From NCBI GenBank assembly GCA_034406715.1, contig CP137879.1, forward strand, positions 186,001 through 250,000: a DNA stretch of 64,000 bases, read 5' to 3'. How positions within the stretch are numbered: position 1 is the stretch's first letter; each line of letters starts with the position of its first letter. The notes beneath the pieces are model-generated. The model was not told the DNA's origin. It was given only the letters and a program-made list of their open reading frames with translations, and ran no database searches. The stretch is from Rhodotorula mucilaginosa. Lineage: Eukaryota > Basidiomycota > Microbotryomycetes > Sporidiobolales > Sporidiobolaceae. A program made the translations under genes and the position numbers. Shown here one piece after another: positions 1 through 13,401 of this stretch.

Positions 1-64
1 CATCGCTGCTTGCTTTTGTGTGAGCCTGTCGGAGCGAAACGAGCTCGATCGAGCGATTGTTCGA

Positions 65-2761
65 ATGGCTCGCGGGACTCGCTCTCATTCGCGTTCGCGA
101 CCCATCAACCGTCATCGAGGCAACTACTCCGCCTCCTCTTCGTCTTCGTCTGCGTCAGCCGCTGGACGGTCTTCTTCTCCTTATGGGTCCGCTTCTCCCA
201 GCGACGGCTCGTCCACTTCCGACGACGAGAAGAAAAACCGCTTTCGAGACCGACGGAAGAGGAGCTATCACAGCCTGGCGGGTACACGGCAACGACGGCC
301 ACGAGCTGGAATTGGGAGGAGGATCTATGACTCGGAGGATTCGGGCAGTGAGTTTGACGACGGGAAGGAAGGGGGCAGGAGGCGGGGTAGCAAGAACAAG
401 CGGGAGAGACGAGGGCAAGGTGCTCAATACTCGGTGCGTTTCTCACTAAGAGGACATATGGTTCCGGTCCGACAAGGACGAGGGATGAATGCAACTGACC
501 CCCTTGGTTGGGTCCCGTCTCGCAATAATAAGGATGCAAGCTCATCCGACTCGGATTCAACTCGCGATTCGCGCCCCTTTTATCGCTCCGACGCAGAAGC
601 AGGCACTTCAGATCAACCGTCCGATGATCCCGGCTCGGGTCCGCGTCAAAGAAAAAGACCCAGCCTGCTCGTCCTCATCCTCGGTCTTTTGATCGCTCTC
701 GTCCTCCTCATGCTCGCCTTTCTAGCTCTCAAGAAATACTTCTTCTCGTCGTCGCCGTCGTCGTCGTCTTCGTCACCGTCCGATAGCGGAGAATCAAGTT
801 CAGTCGTCGTGACTGAAACGGTCAACCTTTCGGGGGGAGGGATCGCCACCATCACGGTGACCGAGTCGGGAGGATCTGCTCCCTCTTCTTCTTCTCCTCC
901 CGCGAGCTCGCCAGCGAGTGGTAAACCCGGCGGTGGTGGGAAGAAGGAGGAAGGGGCTCTGGTCCTGCCCGGGGCGAGTCGAAAGTGAGTTTTCCGTGTT
1001 CCGGATCGGGCACCGTCTCGACTCGTTTGCTTCAGTGACCTGACTGCTTCGATATTTCTTCCCCGCAGCAACATCGGTATAGGATTCCTTCCCGAGTGCG
1101 CTCTCGCCTGTCAGCCTTCCCGGGCAGGCGGAAGACAAGACTGACGAGAGATCTCGACGGAACCCAGCTACAAGACGCAGACGATGGCTGGCCTGACCAA
1201 AGGTCTCGGGATCAAGTCCTCCTTCTATGGCTGGTGCGTAAATTTCTCACTCCCTCAAGATGTACCTAGTGCTGATGAGGAATCGCCGACGACAACAACG
1301 AGTGTCCAGGTACGCGCAGTTGCCCAAATCCGGCGCCTGGGACGGAGCCCAGCTTCTCTCGCAGGTTCGCCCTCTTTTCCTCTCCGAAGAACGAGCTTTT
1401 AGCGAGCTGACTTAGTCCATACGCCCGATAGATGGACGATATGTGAGTCACCGCCCAGGGTTTCGACGCGACCTCCTCAGCCGGCTGAGCTTCTCCGAAC
1501 CGAGTACAGCAAAGCTTGCAAATGTATCTTTCAGCCGGTGAGTCAATACTGACACGCTCATAGAGATTGGACCTGTGGACTGTGGTAAGACCCTGACGGA
1601 TCTCCGCTCTCGACAGGCTGTGATGCCTACAAACGGCTGGGCGGGCTTGACCGCTTCGGACGATAGTCAAGCTAAAGCCATCGCCGCGGTGATGAAAAAG
1701 TTCACCGACGAGGGCATAGAAGTTTGGCTGCGCTTCGGTGCGTTGACTTTACGGAGTTCATCAGCAGGACCGGAAGAAATTGATGCTTTTTCTTTTCGCC
1801 CGACAGCTCACGAAGTCAAGTGCGTCTCCCGAGCTTTGTGTGCGTTGTTAAAGCGAGCTTCTGACCTGGATACCACAGCTGGTATACCACCGACGGTACA
1901 TATCAAGGCGGCGTGGAAGACTTCAAAGCCGCCTGGACGGTCGTGGCAAAAGCAGTCGCAGACAACGACAAAGTCAAGATGTTTGTGAGTCGTGCTCGAG
2001 ACGCGCCGACTCAAGATTGTGTTTGCTCTGATGCTGACCCCCGAGAGCAATGCAGTATACTCCGAATGTAGCCGGAAGTCTGAATGATTATGTTCACTGG
2101 TATCCGGACGATCCCGCCTCTGTCGACTACCTCGGGTCAGTCGGACTTGCTCTATTCGTTCGTATCGTAACTTCTGACAGTCCTCACGTTTGTTTGGCCC
2201 GTTGCAGCATCGGTAAGCAACGAGCCTTACCGCCGTACCTCGGAATGTCAGCCTTCTTAATCGTACCTTTGTTTCGCGCAGATTACTATCCGCGCAGCGC
2301 TTCCGAGTCTTTCCTTGAGCACGTGCAGCCCCTGTACGACAAGTACTGCAAGGACGGTTCGACTTTGTTCGCCATGGGAGAGACCGGGTGAGCGTGAAGC
2401 GGCTTACGCAAACAGCTCGAAAATTCTTGTTGACTTTGTGCTATCACGACTCCGCAGCACTGGGTGGGAAGCCACCATCGAAGAGCGCATAGCTTGGCTG
2501 GACCAGCTTACGTCAGCGGAAACCGCAAAGGCAATGCCTCACTACGTTGGGAGTGCGTGCAGATCTGAAGTCGGGCCTGTCGAGACAATGCACGGTCAAC
2601 TGACGGCGCATTTCCTCTACACAGTTGCCTGGTTCAACTATGACAAGGAACAAGAGTTCCGACTATGGATTGAAGGTGACGACAAAGTCAATGGCGCTAT
2701 GAAAGATTGGCTGCAGAAGAGCAACATCAAAGCGAGTGGCGCGACTGCAGGAAACGCTTGA
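65..2761 (+). CDS. Membrane-anchored glycoside hydrolase, clan GH-A, GH26-like
   Basis: I read 14 exons: 65-984, 1069-1095, 1168-1233, 1310-1364, 1432-1442, 1510-1537, 1617-1737, 1807-1819, 1879-1984, 2056-2135, 2208-2212, 2282-2387, 2458-2552 and 2625-2761. They sum to 1770 nt, 589 residues. About 195 basic, Ser-rich residues come first, then one hydrophobic segment (about residues 198-222, LLVLILGLLIALVLLML), a Ser/Pro/Gly stalk and the catalytic domain, so a type II membrane protein with the enzyme outside is expected. Catalytic-domain motifs are SSFYGWYAQLPKSGAWDG, WLRFAHEVNWY (His-Glu, likely acid/base), GIDYYP and FAMGETG (likely nucleophile Glu). The fold is TIM-barrel-like and the substrate probably a mannan or other wall beta-glycan, by family. 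Three exons are only 11, 13 and 5 nt long. Family number is less certain than the hydrolase call. The ATG at 65 is the first in frame; more sequence may lie left of the window. Confidence 0.82.
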
Positions 2762-3006
2762 GATGCATCGCGCTCACACAACCACCTTGTAGCACTCAGA
2801 ATTTGTAATATTCAGAGCTTGACTCGGCATGCTTGACATTCTATTGAAACGCGCCGATGCGCCCCGAAAAGCCTTGAACAACCTTTCAACCTCGCCCACA
2901 GCACCGAGGGAGACTCCCGCCTCATTGCCCTGCTACAGATAAACTTCTCGCCATTGTCGCATTTCTCGCAATAAACTTTGTTATTGGAATGCACTGGCAA
3001 GCGAAA

Positions 3007-5982
3007 TCAACTCTGCAGTCCTTGAGACACGCGACGCGTAAGCAAGCTCTGCAACGACACAAAGAGCAAGTCTCCAAGACCCTCCGCGCCTCGAGCATGC
3101 ACCCATTCGACGAGAACCGGGCGGAAGTCGGTGTAGGAGATGTTGAAGCCGTCCGGCGTCTATGTGGAAAAAGGTCAGTAATATGATCGACTGGCCGTGG
3201 GGTGCACCCTTTCCAACTCACGCTGGCGAGCCTCTTCAGCGCGGCAGAATTCACGGCTCCTTCCAAGCCTTCCGCAGATCTGTCCGACGAGGCTGCGAGA
3301 TCCTGCGAAAGAGGAGACGAGCATCAGCCGCTTCTCTTCGTGTTGCGACGGGATAAATGGGAGATCGCGTACTTGTAAGCACTCCTTCGCGAGCACAGCA
3401 AGAGCAGGATGCGTGGTGATCCCGAGACTGTTTGCCGCGTTCCCCGTCGCCGCTTGAGCATACGCCAGTAAAGCTTCGGCTTCGTCGCTGTAGAGCGGTA
3501 CTGTCGCAGTCAGCGTTGTCCAGTTTCTTTGCGACTGGGACCGACGCACACAGGCAGTTCGAATGCGCCTCGCTCCTCTTGCGAGCGTAGCAGGCGTTTT
3601 TGCCACAGCATGTTGACGAAGTCGATGATAGTTCGGTTGAGTAACACGATCATGCGGGCGGAAGCGTCATCCTCCTTGTTGAGCACGCTCCCAGCTCCTG
3701 TCAGAGCTTGACGCAGTCTAAAGGCACCTCGGGTGTCAACTCGAGTGCGCTAATCAGGAGTGAGGAGACAAACGTACCGGTGGATCAAGCCACAGATTTC
3801 GGAAAGACTGGACACATCGTTCGCGAGAAGGCATACATGCGTGAGCGTTGGCGAAGGAAGCGAAACGACCGGCAGGCCGAGTTCGAGTGGCAGGTCCAGG
3901 GCGACCCGGTGAAAATCGAGGGCTGCCGAGCGCAGAACAAGTGAACTCGGGTGGCTCGACACTGCCGTCTCGATGATGTGGCCCGCCGAATCGATAACCG
4001 CCTGCAGCGAATCGAGGTACGAGTCGAGGTCGAGCGCGCCGAAGGCGGTGATTCTGCGCACAACGGGTGTCAGAAGAAATAAATTTTACTGGAGCATCGA
4101 CGAGAGTGCTCACCTCGAAGCATCTTCGGACCAGTCGTCGCGGCTCGCCAGGTTGGATACCAGCGTCGTCAAGCACCCAACGAGATCAGCGATCCATTCA
4201 GCTCCCATCGCGCGAGAGGTCGCTAACTTCTCGAGTTGGTCAAGGTAGTGCTTGCGCAGGCCTATCGGAAGCACGTCAGTCGAGCTGTTGCCGATCGGAA
4301 ACCGACGGATGGACCTTACTACCGACGTCGAAGGGCTTGAGGAGCGCGATCAAATCGAAGACAATTTGCTTGTGTTTGTGTCCGTCCCAAGACAGGAGGT
4401 ACTCGGCGAGGAACGGTTCGAGTTCCTCCAGCAGCTCCTACGCAAGGGAAGGCGGGTGTGAGCAAAATTTGAAACGTCAAACATGTAGAGGCGCACTCAC
4501 CCCACCGTAAGCACTCAGGTCGCGCACGCGAGCCAGGAGATCCGCCGTGCGACTGTCAGGGTCTTCGGCAGTCGAACTCGAGCGTAGATCGTGCAAAAGT
4601 TCCGTATTTGCGAAGTAGGACAAGCGATGTAGGTGCGAATCTGGCGGTTTTCGATGGCCGTCAGCTTCAATGCTTGAGTTCGCCTCATGAATAGGTGCGC
4701 ACAGTTGTTGTCGAACCCGGCTTTGAGCAAGCACGTCCAGGACTGGACACGCTCCGCGTCACTAGCTGCCTTGACGCGCGCAGTCTTGGCCGTGGGCGGG
4801 AGTGAGAGCAGGCTTGAAGACGCGTGAGCCGGTAGAGCGAGCGTTTCGATAGTATGCGCAAGCTCGGACGGGGACTCGACGTGGAGCTTCTGCGCCATCA
4901 TGCTGCGGCGGGCAGAGGTGGCGTCGAAAGACTGAATCATGGACAAAGTGATTCCCGCTCAGCGATTGCGCGGAGAGCAAGGACCCGCGTAACGACTCAT
5001 CCCTAGTGTGACTTACTTTGGTAGCATCTCTTCGTAGTCCGTCAAGACTGTCGCGCCACTTCGAGACTTCATCAGGGAGCGAAGCGGGTCCTCCTTGCAT
5101 GACTTCTCCCGGCGCAGGGTAGACCCGCACGAGGTCATGAGCCTGGTACTGCTCGAGCAAGCGCCACGTCTCGATCGAGGCGTCGTTTCCTGCGAGGCGG
5201 CGCTGCCTGCAGGCAACGGGATCAGCTTCGGCGGGCGAGGTCTTCCGAAAGAAAGTGCGCACAGATGGTCGACGCGATGAGCCAGGCAGTCTCCGCTGGC
5301 GGACAGCACTTGCAGGATACAAGCCGTCGGATCCCTGTTCCAACGTTCATCGTAAGATCCTCCACCTGTCGCGCAGCCGGAAACAGTTCGCAGAGCTCAC
5401 CGCAGTCGGGAATAGTTCAAGCCCGCTTCGATGATCGGATACAGCCGACGGAGGAGTCTCAGCGCATCAGCCGAGACCAGGTCTAGCTCCAGCAATGTCT
5501 GCAACTGCCACAGCGCGACAGCCTGCACGTCGTAGTCCACCTGGCCGAACAACGCCGGCCGTGCGCACATCGTTTCGCCGGCACTCGAAACGATGCAGAG
5601 TGCGGACTTGGCGGACAGCGTAGACTGCGGTACGAGGCTCTGGAGGAGCCTGCACGCATCATGACTGGCTGTATGGCAAGGAGGCACGGTTATTTTCGGA
5701 TGTCGACGGTCATTCAACTGCCAGCTCGAGGTGTAGCGTACAGAGTTTCCCCAAGAGCGCCAGGGCGTAGCCAGCATCTACGGCATCCGAATCAAGTCCA
5801 CGCGTACAACCAAGCTGGTTCAGCTGAGCGACTGTGTCGTCCAACTTGGCGGCGGCGAAATTGCTCGAGTCCATGTCGAGTGAGGCGCGGTCTCCGTCAG
5901 CCGCGAGCTGCTGAGCAGCACGCTCGCCAGCATACTGCCGAGCTCGCTCCAGTAGAGCGCCCGCCGTAGCCGGGTCGGCCAT
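3007..5982 (-). CDS. Inner kinetochore protein CENP-I / Mis6
   Basis: This is a multi-exon gene starting MADPATAGALLERARQYAG at 5982; the last exon ends at a TGA at 3007-3009. Characteristic stretches are RLLRRLYPIIEAGLNY (N-terminal helical repeat), FLAEYLLSWDGHKHKQIV (the WDG motif of CENP-I), and DFHRVALDLPLELGLPVVSLPS followed by LSEICGLIHRYR. From memory these align with human CENP-I segments containing SLPLWDG, INYNLPLVVLFPPG and LNQLCFIMHRYR. The C-terminal exon reads ISYTDFRPVLVEWVHARG. CENP-I belongs to the constitutive centromere-associated network (CENP-H/I/K/M) and helps deposit CENP-A. The protein is predicted wholly helical with no membrane segment. It is convergent with the upstream hydrolase (about 245 nt apart) and lies just downstream of ATG2 on the same strand. 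Internal intron borders are approximate. Confidence 0.8.
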
Positions 5983-6278
5983 GGCGGTGATACGCAAAAT
6001 GACGGAAGCGCGTGATTGAGGAAGTTCCGATGAAGACGTCGACTCGGACCAAAGATGATTTTACACAGGATGCGAGGGGATATGTACGACATCAGAGAAG
6101 ATACACGGATGTATAATAGAAGGCGGCAGGACCCAAAGGAAAGGGGAGCAAAGTCTAATGGAAGAAGAGAGGGAGGAAAGGAAGCAGATTCGAGCAGATG
6201 CATGCCTCAGGATGTGATCGCACGATATTGGATACACGGAGAATGTCGAGCCTGCGCCGATTCGCTTGACGGCCCGTC

Positions 6279-9200
6279 TCACCGCGAGCTGGATCCGGTC
6301 GTCGGTTTGTACTTGTCTTCGACCTCGCCCGCCTGCGCTTGCGGATCGAGCGAGTTGCGGAGCCCGAGCAGCGCTTTCGAGACCGCCCCCGAAGCGCCGA
6401 TCATCGGCTTCAAGACCGCAAGCGGCACAGCCCGTACCACGGCTCGAACCGGACCCTGCAAACAAGAGGGAGCTGGCATTAGTAGAGGCGGGTAAGTTCC
6501 AGACGGTTCTGCAGACCCACCTCTTCGCCAGATCGCTCGTACACCTCCATCGGGACGGCCAGGATGGTCTGAGCGGCGTCCTTGAGGTTCTCGCCGAAGC
6601 TCTTGTACGCGCCTTCGACGCCCTGACGCAGATTTGCTGGTTGATTGGCGTAACGGCTGCGGGCGTCGAGTCTCGCTTCCTCGGAGGCTTCTTCCGCCGA
6701 GAGCTGCCCATCGAGGTCGTCGGAAAAGGTTGCAGCGATGGTTTCTGCCGAGACCGCGCGGGCAAAGTTGCCGCCGAGGACATGTTCGGCTTGCTCGAGG
6801 ATCACCTGCGTCCCGGTAGCAAGTTTCGCGCCCGTGTGAATCGCTTCGAGCGTGGTCTGTTTCGCAAAGGCGTGCGCGCCCCGCTGTAATCCTCGCACAA
6901 TGCGCCCGTCCCTGCGGTACTGCTCAATCGGGAGGAGTACGAGGTTCGCGACGCCCGAACCGACATTGACGACAGACTTGAGCGGTGCGATGCCGCTGAC
7001 AACGTCGGCGAGTTGATTCGCCTTCACGTCCGGCGTCCAGATGTCTTGCACGAGCGAGGATAGTGTCGACGTCCCGGAGACCTGTGGAAGGGGTTCTGCT
7101 CAGCATTGCGAGAACGCCGCGGAAATTGGAGAGACGCCGCACCCCGGTCACGACCAGATGTCGAAGCGTCATTTCCGACCCGTCAAAGTGGAAGAAGTTC
7201 ATGAGCTCGGCCGTCTTGCCCGATCGGAGCGCGTTGAAGTCGACGCGCTTGGGCTTGTAATCGACCTTCAGCTTGACAGACATGATTTCGACTCGTTCTG
7301 CGGCAGTCAACGTTTTTTTTAAGCAAGCTCGAGACGCGGCGTAAACACGGAAGAAAACGCACGGTAGAACGTCTCGTCCGCATGTGAAGTCTGCTCTGGG
7401 GTTGAGGGAGCTTGCTGCGTCGCTTGGAATGCTCCAAACGCTTTGAGGAAGTCGAGGGCGTCCTGATCGATGTAGAGACGAAGAGGTACAATCTTGGCCT
7501 GTTGTCCACTAGAAGCCTTAGTGTCGTGAACCAATTTGGTGCGGAGTCAAACCAGCTCACCTTGAGGAGTATCTCGCCTTGGGTAGCGCTAGCATCTGCC
7601 TCGCCTCGCACGGTACTCATCTCGACGCGAAGCATCGATGTTCCGGTAGGCCGAACGACGCCTCCATCGCTAGGGCGGAGTTCGGTCAGGAATTTGTGCC
7701 AGGTGGACGATTGGAGGTTGTCAAGGATTTCGAGGTGCGCCGCGTCGAGGTTGAGACGACTCAGAAGCGGCGGTTGATGCGGGTCGTGAGACGTCTGCCC
7801 TGTGAGCTGCGTCACCGCGTCGAAGGACTCGAACAGGGCATTGCTGCCGCGCAAATTGATCTCGATCGCGCAGGATGCAGGGCGCGTGAGACGTCTCCGC
7901 CGCTTCCCGGTCTTGGCGTTCGTCGAAGCAGACCGTCTTCCGCGTTGCGTCGCATCTTCGGACGCCGCTTGCCTCGAAGCCGCAGTCGTGCTTTGACCGT
8001 CCGTTTCGGGCGAGTCTTCGAGTTCCTGGTCGATCGCGGCCAACAGATCCTTCGGTGGCAGATCAGAGGCGCCGGCAGGCAAGCCGAGCTGGACCGAGCC
8101 AAACATGACGACAGACGCATCTTCCGCACTAGCGTCTGGCGTCTGTCCCGAAGCGAGTAGCTGCCGGATCTTTTGCAGGCGGCGGCGGACGGCTTTGGCC
8201 CGCTCCTGAATCGCTTTGCGGGTGTTCGCCCAGTCGAAGCCCTCGTACAGGCGGAGGGTCACATTCGCGTCACTGACGCGTGCTCGGATGCGAGCACCGT
8301 AAGCACTGTACAGGTGGCGTTCACGTCAGCATCGCAAGCTCGTACGAGAAGCCGACGGGAAGCAGCCGCACCTGAGCGCGGTTTCTTCCACGCGAGCATG
8401 ATCAAGCCATCCATCGACTATTTGCAGGCCGTCTGGCGCCAACATCTTGATCGTCTCGCCGTCGACATCCGAAACGATGGCGTGAGACTCGCTTTGCTTG
8501 AGGCGGATCGGATGCGGCGCAGTTCGCGAGGGGCGTGTTTGGCGCAGAGCTTCCGCGAGATAGTCTCCGTTGACCGGCACATCATCGTCAAGCTTGATGG
8601 GCGAGTCTTCTAAAGTCGGTGCTCGGTTGAAGGCTGCGGAGTCGACCGACGCCAAGACGTCGTTTGAGGCCTGGCGAGATGCGTTCGGTCGCGGCTTCGC
8701 TACCTCGGCGAGGCTTTAGGAAACGAAGAGTCAGCATCGGACGCCATTGACGTACGGCGGGCCAAGACGCACTCGGATTTCTGCGGTAACCAGTGCTGGA
8801 GATCATCGACGAATGCTGCGAGGGCCGCCGCGGTATCGGCGCAGAGCGAGAGAGCAAGTTCGACTCGTTCGAGCAGAACCTCGAGATCCGGTAAAACCAG
8901 GCCATTTCCGACTCGAACCTGAGCAGTCAAGGTGGCCAACTCCGCGATCGGGACATAGCCGAGGACCTGTAAGTTAAAAATTCATCAGCAGTTCCCCTCG
9001 TGTGTGGGCAAGACCGAGGCGGGTGAAGAACTCACCCGCCAGTAGCGCCAGGAAGAGCCGATCTCGCTAGCGGACAGCTTGGACGCTTTGGCGCCGCTGT
9101 GCAAGTCGTCCTCGCCAGCGATGGCTAGCACCCGGCTCCGATCCAAGTCTGCGTGAAAGATCGATCGCGGGAGATCCGGCATGAGGTCGGACCGCATACG

Positions 9201-12200
9201 TGCGTCGCCGATCACGAGGACGACTGCGGACGGCAGAGTAGGCGCCGAGACCTTGATCGAGATCTCGTTTAGCCGAACGCGCAGCTTGAGGAGCTCGTTT
9301 GGCACCACTTCTTCGAAAGCCTGTGTGCGCCCTTGCCGCATCAGTCAGCGCACGTCGCGATAAAGTCATGATCGCGGCCAACGTACACCCTCCGGAGCCT
9401 CGACGAAAGCAAGCAGCTCGTCGATCCATTTGATGTCGGGACCAGCGCATGCAGTCAGGTTCGAGAGGCCGAGCTGAAGCCGCGACTCTTTCAGGCTCGT
9501 CTCGGGCTCGGTCGAGCTCGTAAAGTCGACCTTGAGGACGGCACTCGGTCGTTCCGTCTGTGCGGATAGCAAGAGGTCAGCTCTCCGGATGTGCGAGCAC
9601 GTACATTTGTCGCCGTGCCACTCACCGGGCTTCTTCCGAGCGTCCGGCGCAGTAGCTCTGTTGACTCGCCGGATCCGAGCCAACTTTGCAGGACGATGCA
9701 ATCCATCACGGCCAGCTTGAGGCGCAGGTTGTCGTCGCCGTTGACGAGCGTTTCGAGGTCGACGCTCAAGTCGTCCGCTTTGACGCTGAGGAGCTGCTGC
9801 GCTCTCCCTCCGCCGGCCGAGTCCTCGCGCGGATCGAGACGAACGTCGAGAATCACTGCAGGCCAAATTCGGTGAGCATGAACTCGGCACCAGTCGCTGT
9901 GTAATCCCTTACCATCAGTGATCATTACCCGAGCCTGTAGCGTAGGTCGGGCCATCGATGCAGGGTCGGCGGATCCATCGTTCGCACGGGCACCTGTTCT
10001 CGGTTCGTCCGCCATCATCGTAACAGTCGACGCCGTACTATCGGTTTCGCTCTCATGGCCGTGGTCCGTCGTGCCCCTCGTGCGATGCTTCGGATGCATG
10101 TAGCTCTTGGTGCCGAAGAATCGGGACCCGATCATCTTGTTGTTGCTCGACCATTGAGCGGCCGACCCGGACTCCGCGAGCGATACCTCCTTGGCGAGGT
10201 ACTGAGTAACGTCATCAGCCAGGAGCTGCAGCGAGTCGAAGATGCGTTTGTCGAGAGAGACACGAAGAAGGGGAAAGTTGATGTCGAGACGAGGCGGCTG
10301 GGTCGCGTTGCCATATGCAGGCGGCGGCGAGAACGTGAGGGACGGGCGGTAAGCACCTTGATCGCCGCCGTCACCCTCTAGAGTCGATATCGCGAGAAAA
10401 ATGTGTCCGCGCGAGGCTTGCGCAGGGACGAGAAAGGCTCGAATCTCCCGCGTCTGAACCTTCTGCGCCTCCGGCGCCAAAGTGATGTCGACCTCGCAAA
10501 AGTCCAGAACGACGCGGCCGCCGCGCAGAAGATCGTCGTCGCCCACCGCGTCTCGCAAGTGTCGCGGCGCCGGACACCGCGCTTCGACTCGAAGGAGTGG
10601 GCAGGTGATGCCCACGGGTCGGCGATCGTCCTGCGGAGCCTGCGGAGGTGCAGCGCGATTTCGAGAAACGGGCTGCTGCGTCGGAATCGTTCGCTGTGAC
10701 GAGCTTCGTCCGTCGTGTGCGACTGCGTCGAGCAGGCCGTTGAGCCGCGTCAAGATCGTGGCGTCGAAGAAGACGTGCAGAGCCGGAAGGTCGACGTGCG
10801 ATCCGTCATGACCTCCCAGACGGCATCGTATTATCGACTGAGGCGTGTCCGCCTGGGACCGTTCCGCCGAGTCTCCACTGGGTGGACGCGACTTGGTCGA
10901 CTTCCGGTCTTCCGCAACCACTCGAGGAAGCAGTCGCCAATCCTTGCCGTATTGCTGATGCGGAGTGACGACCCAATCGGCCGACAAGATGTCGAGATCT
11001 GGCCAAGCTAGAAGCTTTGGCGTCGAGAGATCGGCATCGCTCACGAGGATTGGCGAGACCCGCAGGCTGTCGTCTTCGAGCAGGACCGCCTCGGTGATGG
11101 TCACGGCTTTGGCGGTCAGCTCGATGCCAGAGTGAGCTGCTTGTTGCCCCGAGACGGTGATTTGGTCCACAGATAAGCGCAGGTGCGGGTTCGCGAGGTT
11201 GGCGGTCGAAGATCGAGACCAGAAAGACTCGGGAATCGGCGTTCCGTACCGATTGGCGAGGACGATGCGGAGCGACGGGAGCACGATCGACACCTGAGCT
11301 CCTGGCCGATTCCGACGGCTGGGCGCAGGTGTAGTGGCGACCGAGGGTGCGGAGGCTCCGCTTGCCGGCGGCGTAGCCGCGGTGCTCATCTGGTCCGCCA
11401 GCGTCAGGAAGAGACGCAAGTGTTCGGGTCGCAGGGCCACGGAGAAGGCGTCACCCAAGCGTCCGGAAATCTGCACGCCTGTCCTCGCCGGCGTACTCGT
11501 GTCCGGCTTCTTAGAGCTGAGCTCGAAGACGATGGGTTCGACCGCTCCGAACATTGCCAGAAGCTCGGCTTGCACTTGAGTCTCAGCTGATGGCGGTGCT
11601 GTTGAGCAAGCAGGTGCATCCGGATCGACGAACGGGCTGTCGGGGCGTCCATCGTCGTCGTCCTCTTCTGGTTCCTCGACCACCGACTCGAAGATTTGAG
11701 ACGTAGCCGAGGCGAACAAGTCGTTCCGACTTGCGGTCCCTGAAGTCTGCGCTGACATCCGCAGATCGGCGACAGATTGTGACATGGCCATGAGATCGTG
11801 CTCATCTTCGGAAGACGATGCCGACGAGGCTGACGACGACGAGCGCGACGATGGGCGCCTCGAAGGGCGCTTCCCGTACGCTTCTTGCGACGACGGACGA
11901 GAGAAGCCGCGAGGACTGCGACTATGCAAGTAGAGCTTCGCGGGTGCTATGGTGATCCGTTTCGTGATCGCCGCCGGATGCTGAGCGCTCGATTGCATCT
12001 CTTCGTCCACGCCGCCACGGAAATCGATCCGCTCGACGCAGAGTTCGAGCTCGTGCTCAGAGGCCGTTTCGAGTGAAGGTGCGCTCGAAGACCAGAGGAG
12101 TCTGACCCGCAAGTTGTGTGCAGTGACACCGAGTCGAGCCAGCAGCTTCTCGATCACGCCCGCCAGCATCGTCGCCTCGACCTCCTCGACGTGCGAATCC

Positions 12201-12981
12201 CCGACCGTTGCCGGATTGCTCGCATCCCGCGCAGCTCCTCCGAATGCGCCTGGTAGGTTGACCGATTGCGACTGCGAGGAGGGCGAGAGGTGGAGCGAAG
12301 CGCGGAGCTCGGCGTCTTCCGAGGGGAGGAGTTCGTGCGAGACAAAGTCGTGAGCGATCGCGAGCGAGACGTGCGATTCGGCTAGGATGTCGTCCGAATG
12401 CTCGCTGGCGTGACCTTCCGGATCGGAGCTCGAACGGTGGAGATGGGGACTTGGAGAAGAGTCGTAAGCAGCAGTTGGGGTGGCGGTCGGTGAGCTGGCG
12501 ATACGGAACTCGAGTTCGATCTCGTCGGCGACGATGTCGAAGCGACTGAGGGGCCATGCTATGAGGGTCGTGATACTCTTGACGGTGCCCTTCTCGAAGC
12601 GGATCGGCGACGCGTAGGGGCTTGCGTCGGTATCGGAAGTGGGGGACAGGAGCGAGTTGATGGCCTACCCGAACAACTCGTCAGCCTGGACGAGCGAGGG
12701 TGCGCACCTTCAGAGGAAGATTGTACGAGAGAGAGTGGTGTACTCACAGCATCATCGATCTCTACATCGCGCACGACGACTCGTCCGTTCCGAACGTCCG
12801 CCTCGATCCGACCTTCATCACCCAGACTGTGTCCACCGCCCTTGACGAACCGTCCGATGGTTCTCCGGAGCAAGAAGGCTACGAGGCGCTGCTGGAGCTT
12901 GGCTGGGATCGGAACGGACGGCAGCGCAGGGAGGTAGGTCGCTGCCGATGCGAGTGGGGCGATGAGCGAATCCCACGGCAT
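6279..12981 (-). CDS. ATG2: Autophagy-related lipid-transfer protein ATG2
   Basis: A very long gene with several introns, roughly 2000 residues. The start at 12981 gives MPWDSLIAP, then LPSVPIPAKLQQRLVAFLLRRTIGRFVKGG, the typical ATG2 N-terminus leading into the chorein-N lipid-transfer domain. The C-terminal exons contain NQLADVVSGIAPLKSVVNVG, GSGVANLVLLPIEQYRRDGR and LATGTQVILEQAEHVLGG, the conserved ATG2 C-terminal region, ending near the TGA at 6279. ATG2 bridges the ER and the growing phagophore and transfers phospholipids through a hydrophobic groove, working with ATG9 and ATG18. A Ser-rich acidic insertion (about 11640-11830) interrupts the middle, as is common in this genome. The largest uninterrupted exon block spans about 9.5-12.17 kb. 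No start further upstream is needed, because the chorein domain begins almost at the methionine. Confidence 0.93.
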
Positions 12982-13401
12982 GACGCTTGGAGAGCGTAGT
13001 TCGAGGCGGACAATCAGAGGCCCTGTCCTAGATTGTATGACGGTGCATCTGGTCCGAACCGGCACGCCTTTGCTTGATTTCGGAGGTGGTGTAGGAGAGG
13101 CAAGAGAGAGATGCCCGCCGCTTTCCGCCTTTTCGGAAAGTAAGAGACCTTGCTGCCGAGACCAACGGAGTAACGATACACATATAAAGTTTGCTGCTAC
13201 AGGTTATGACAGAAGGGGACCCGTTCAAAGAGGAACTAAAAGGGATTAGACGTGAAAGAGGAAAAGTCACACTCGCGCACCGAATGCTTTTCGGTACAGA
13301 CTGTGATGGTGCGGCGCCCAAAGATCAGAGTGCAGTAGGTCTCGCGGTCGCATGTATGGTGAACGCGAGGCTGAGGGCGGGGACGGGATCCGGCTCGAAC
13401 C
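12982..13401. other. Intergenic: ATG2 promoter side / 3' end of next gene
   Basis: About 420 nt between the ATG2 start codon and the stop of the membrane-protein gene, both on the minus strand. It is less GC-rich than its surroundings and includes a TATA-like stretch (ATATAAAG near 13180-13190 on the plus strand). I see no convincing coding frame and no repeat. Confidence 0.5.

Noticed and set aside
3162-4510. Several plus-strand frames over the CENP-I gene
   Set aside because: They are antisense shadows; only the minus-strand exons carry conserved CENP-I sequence.
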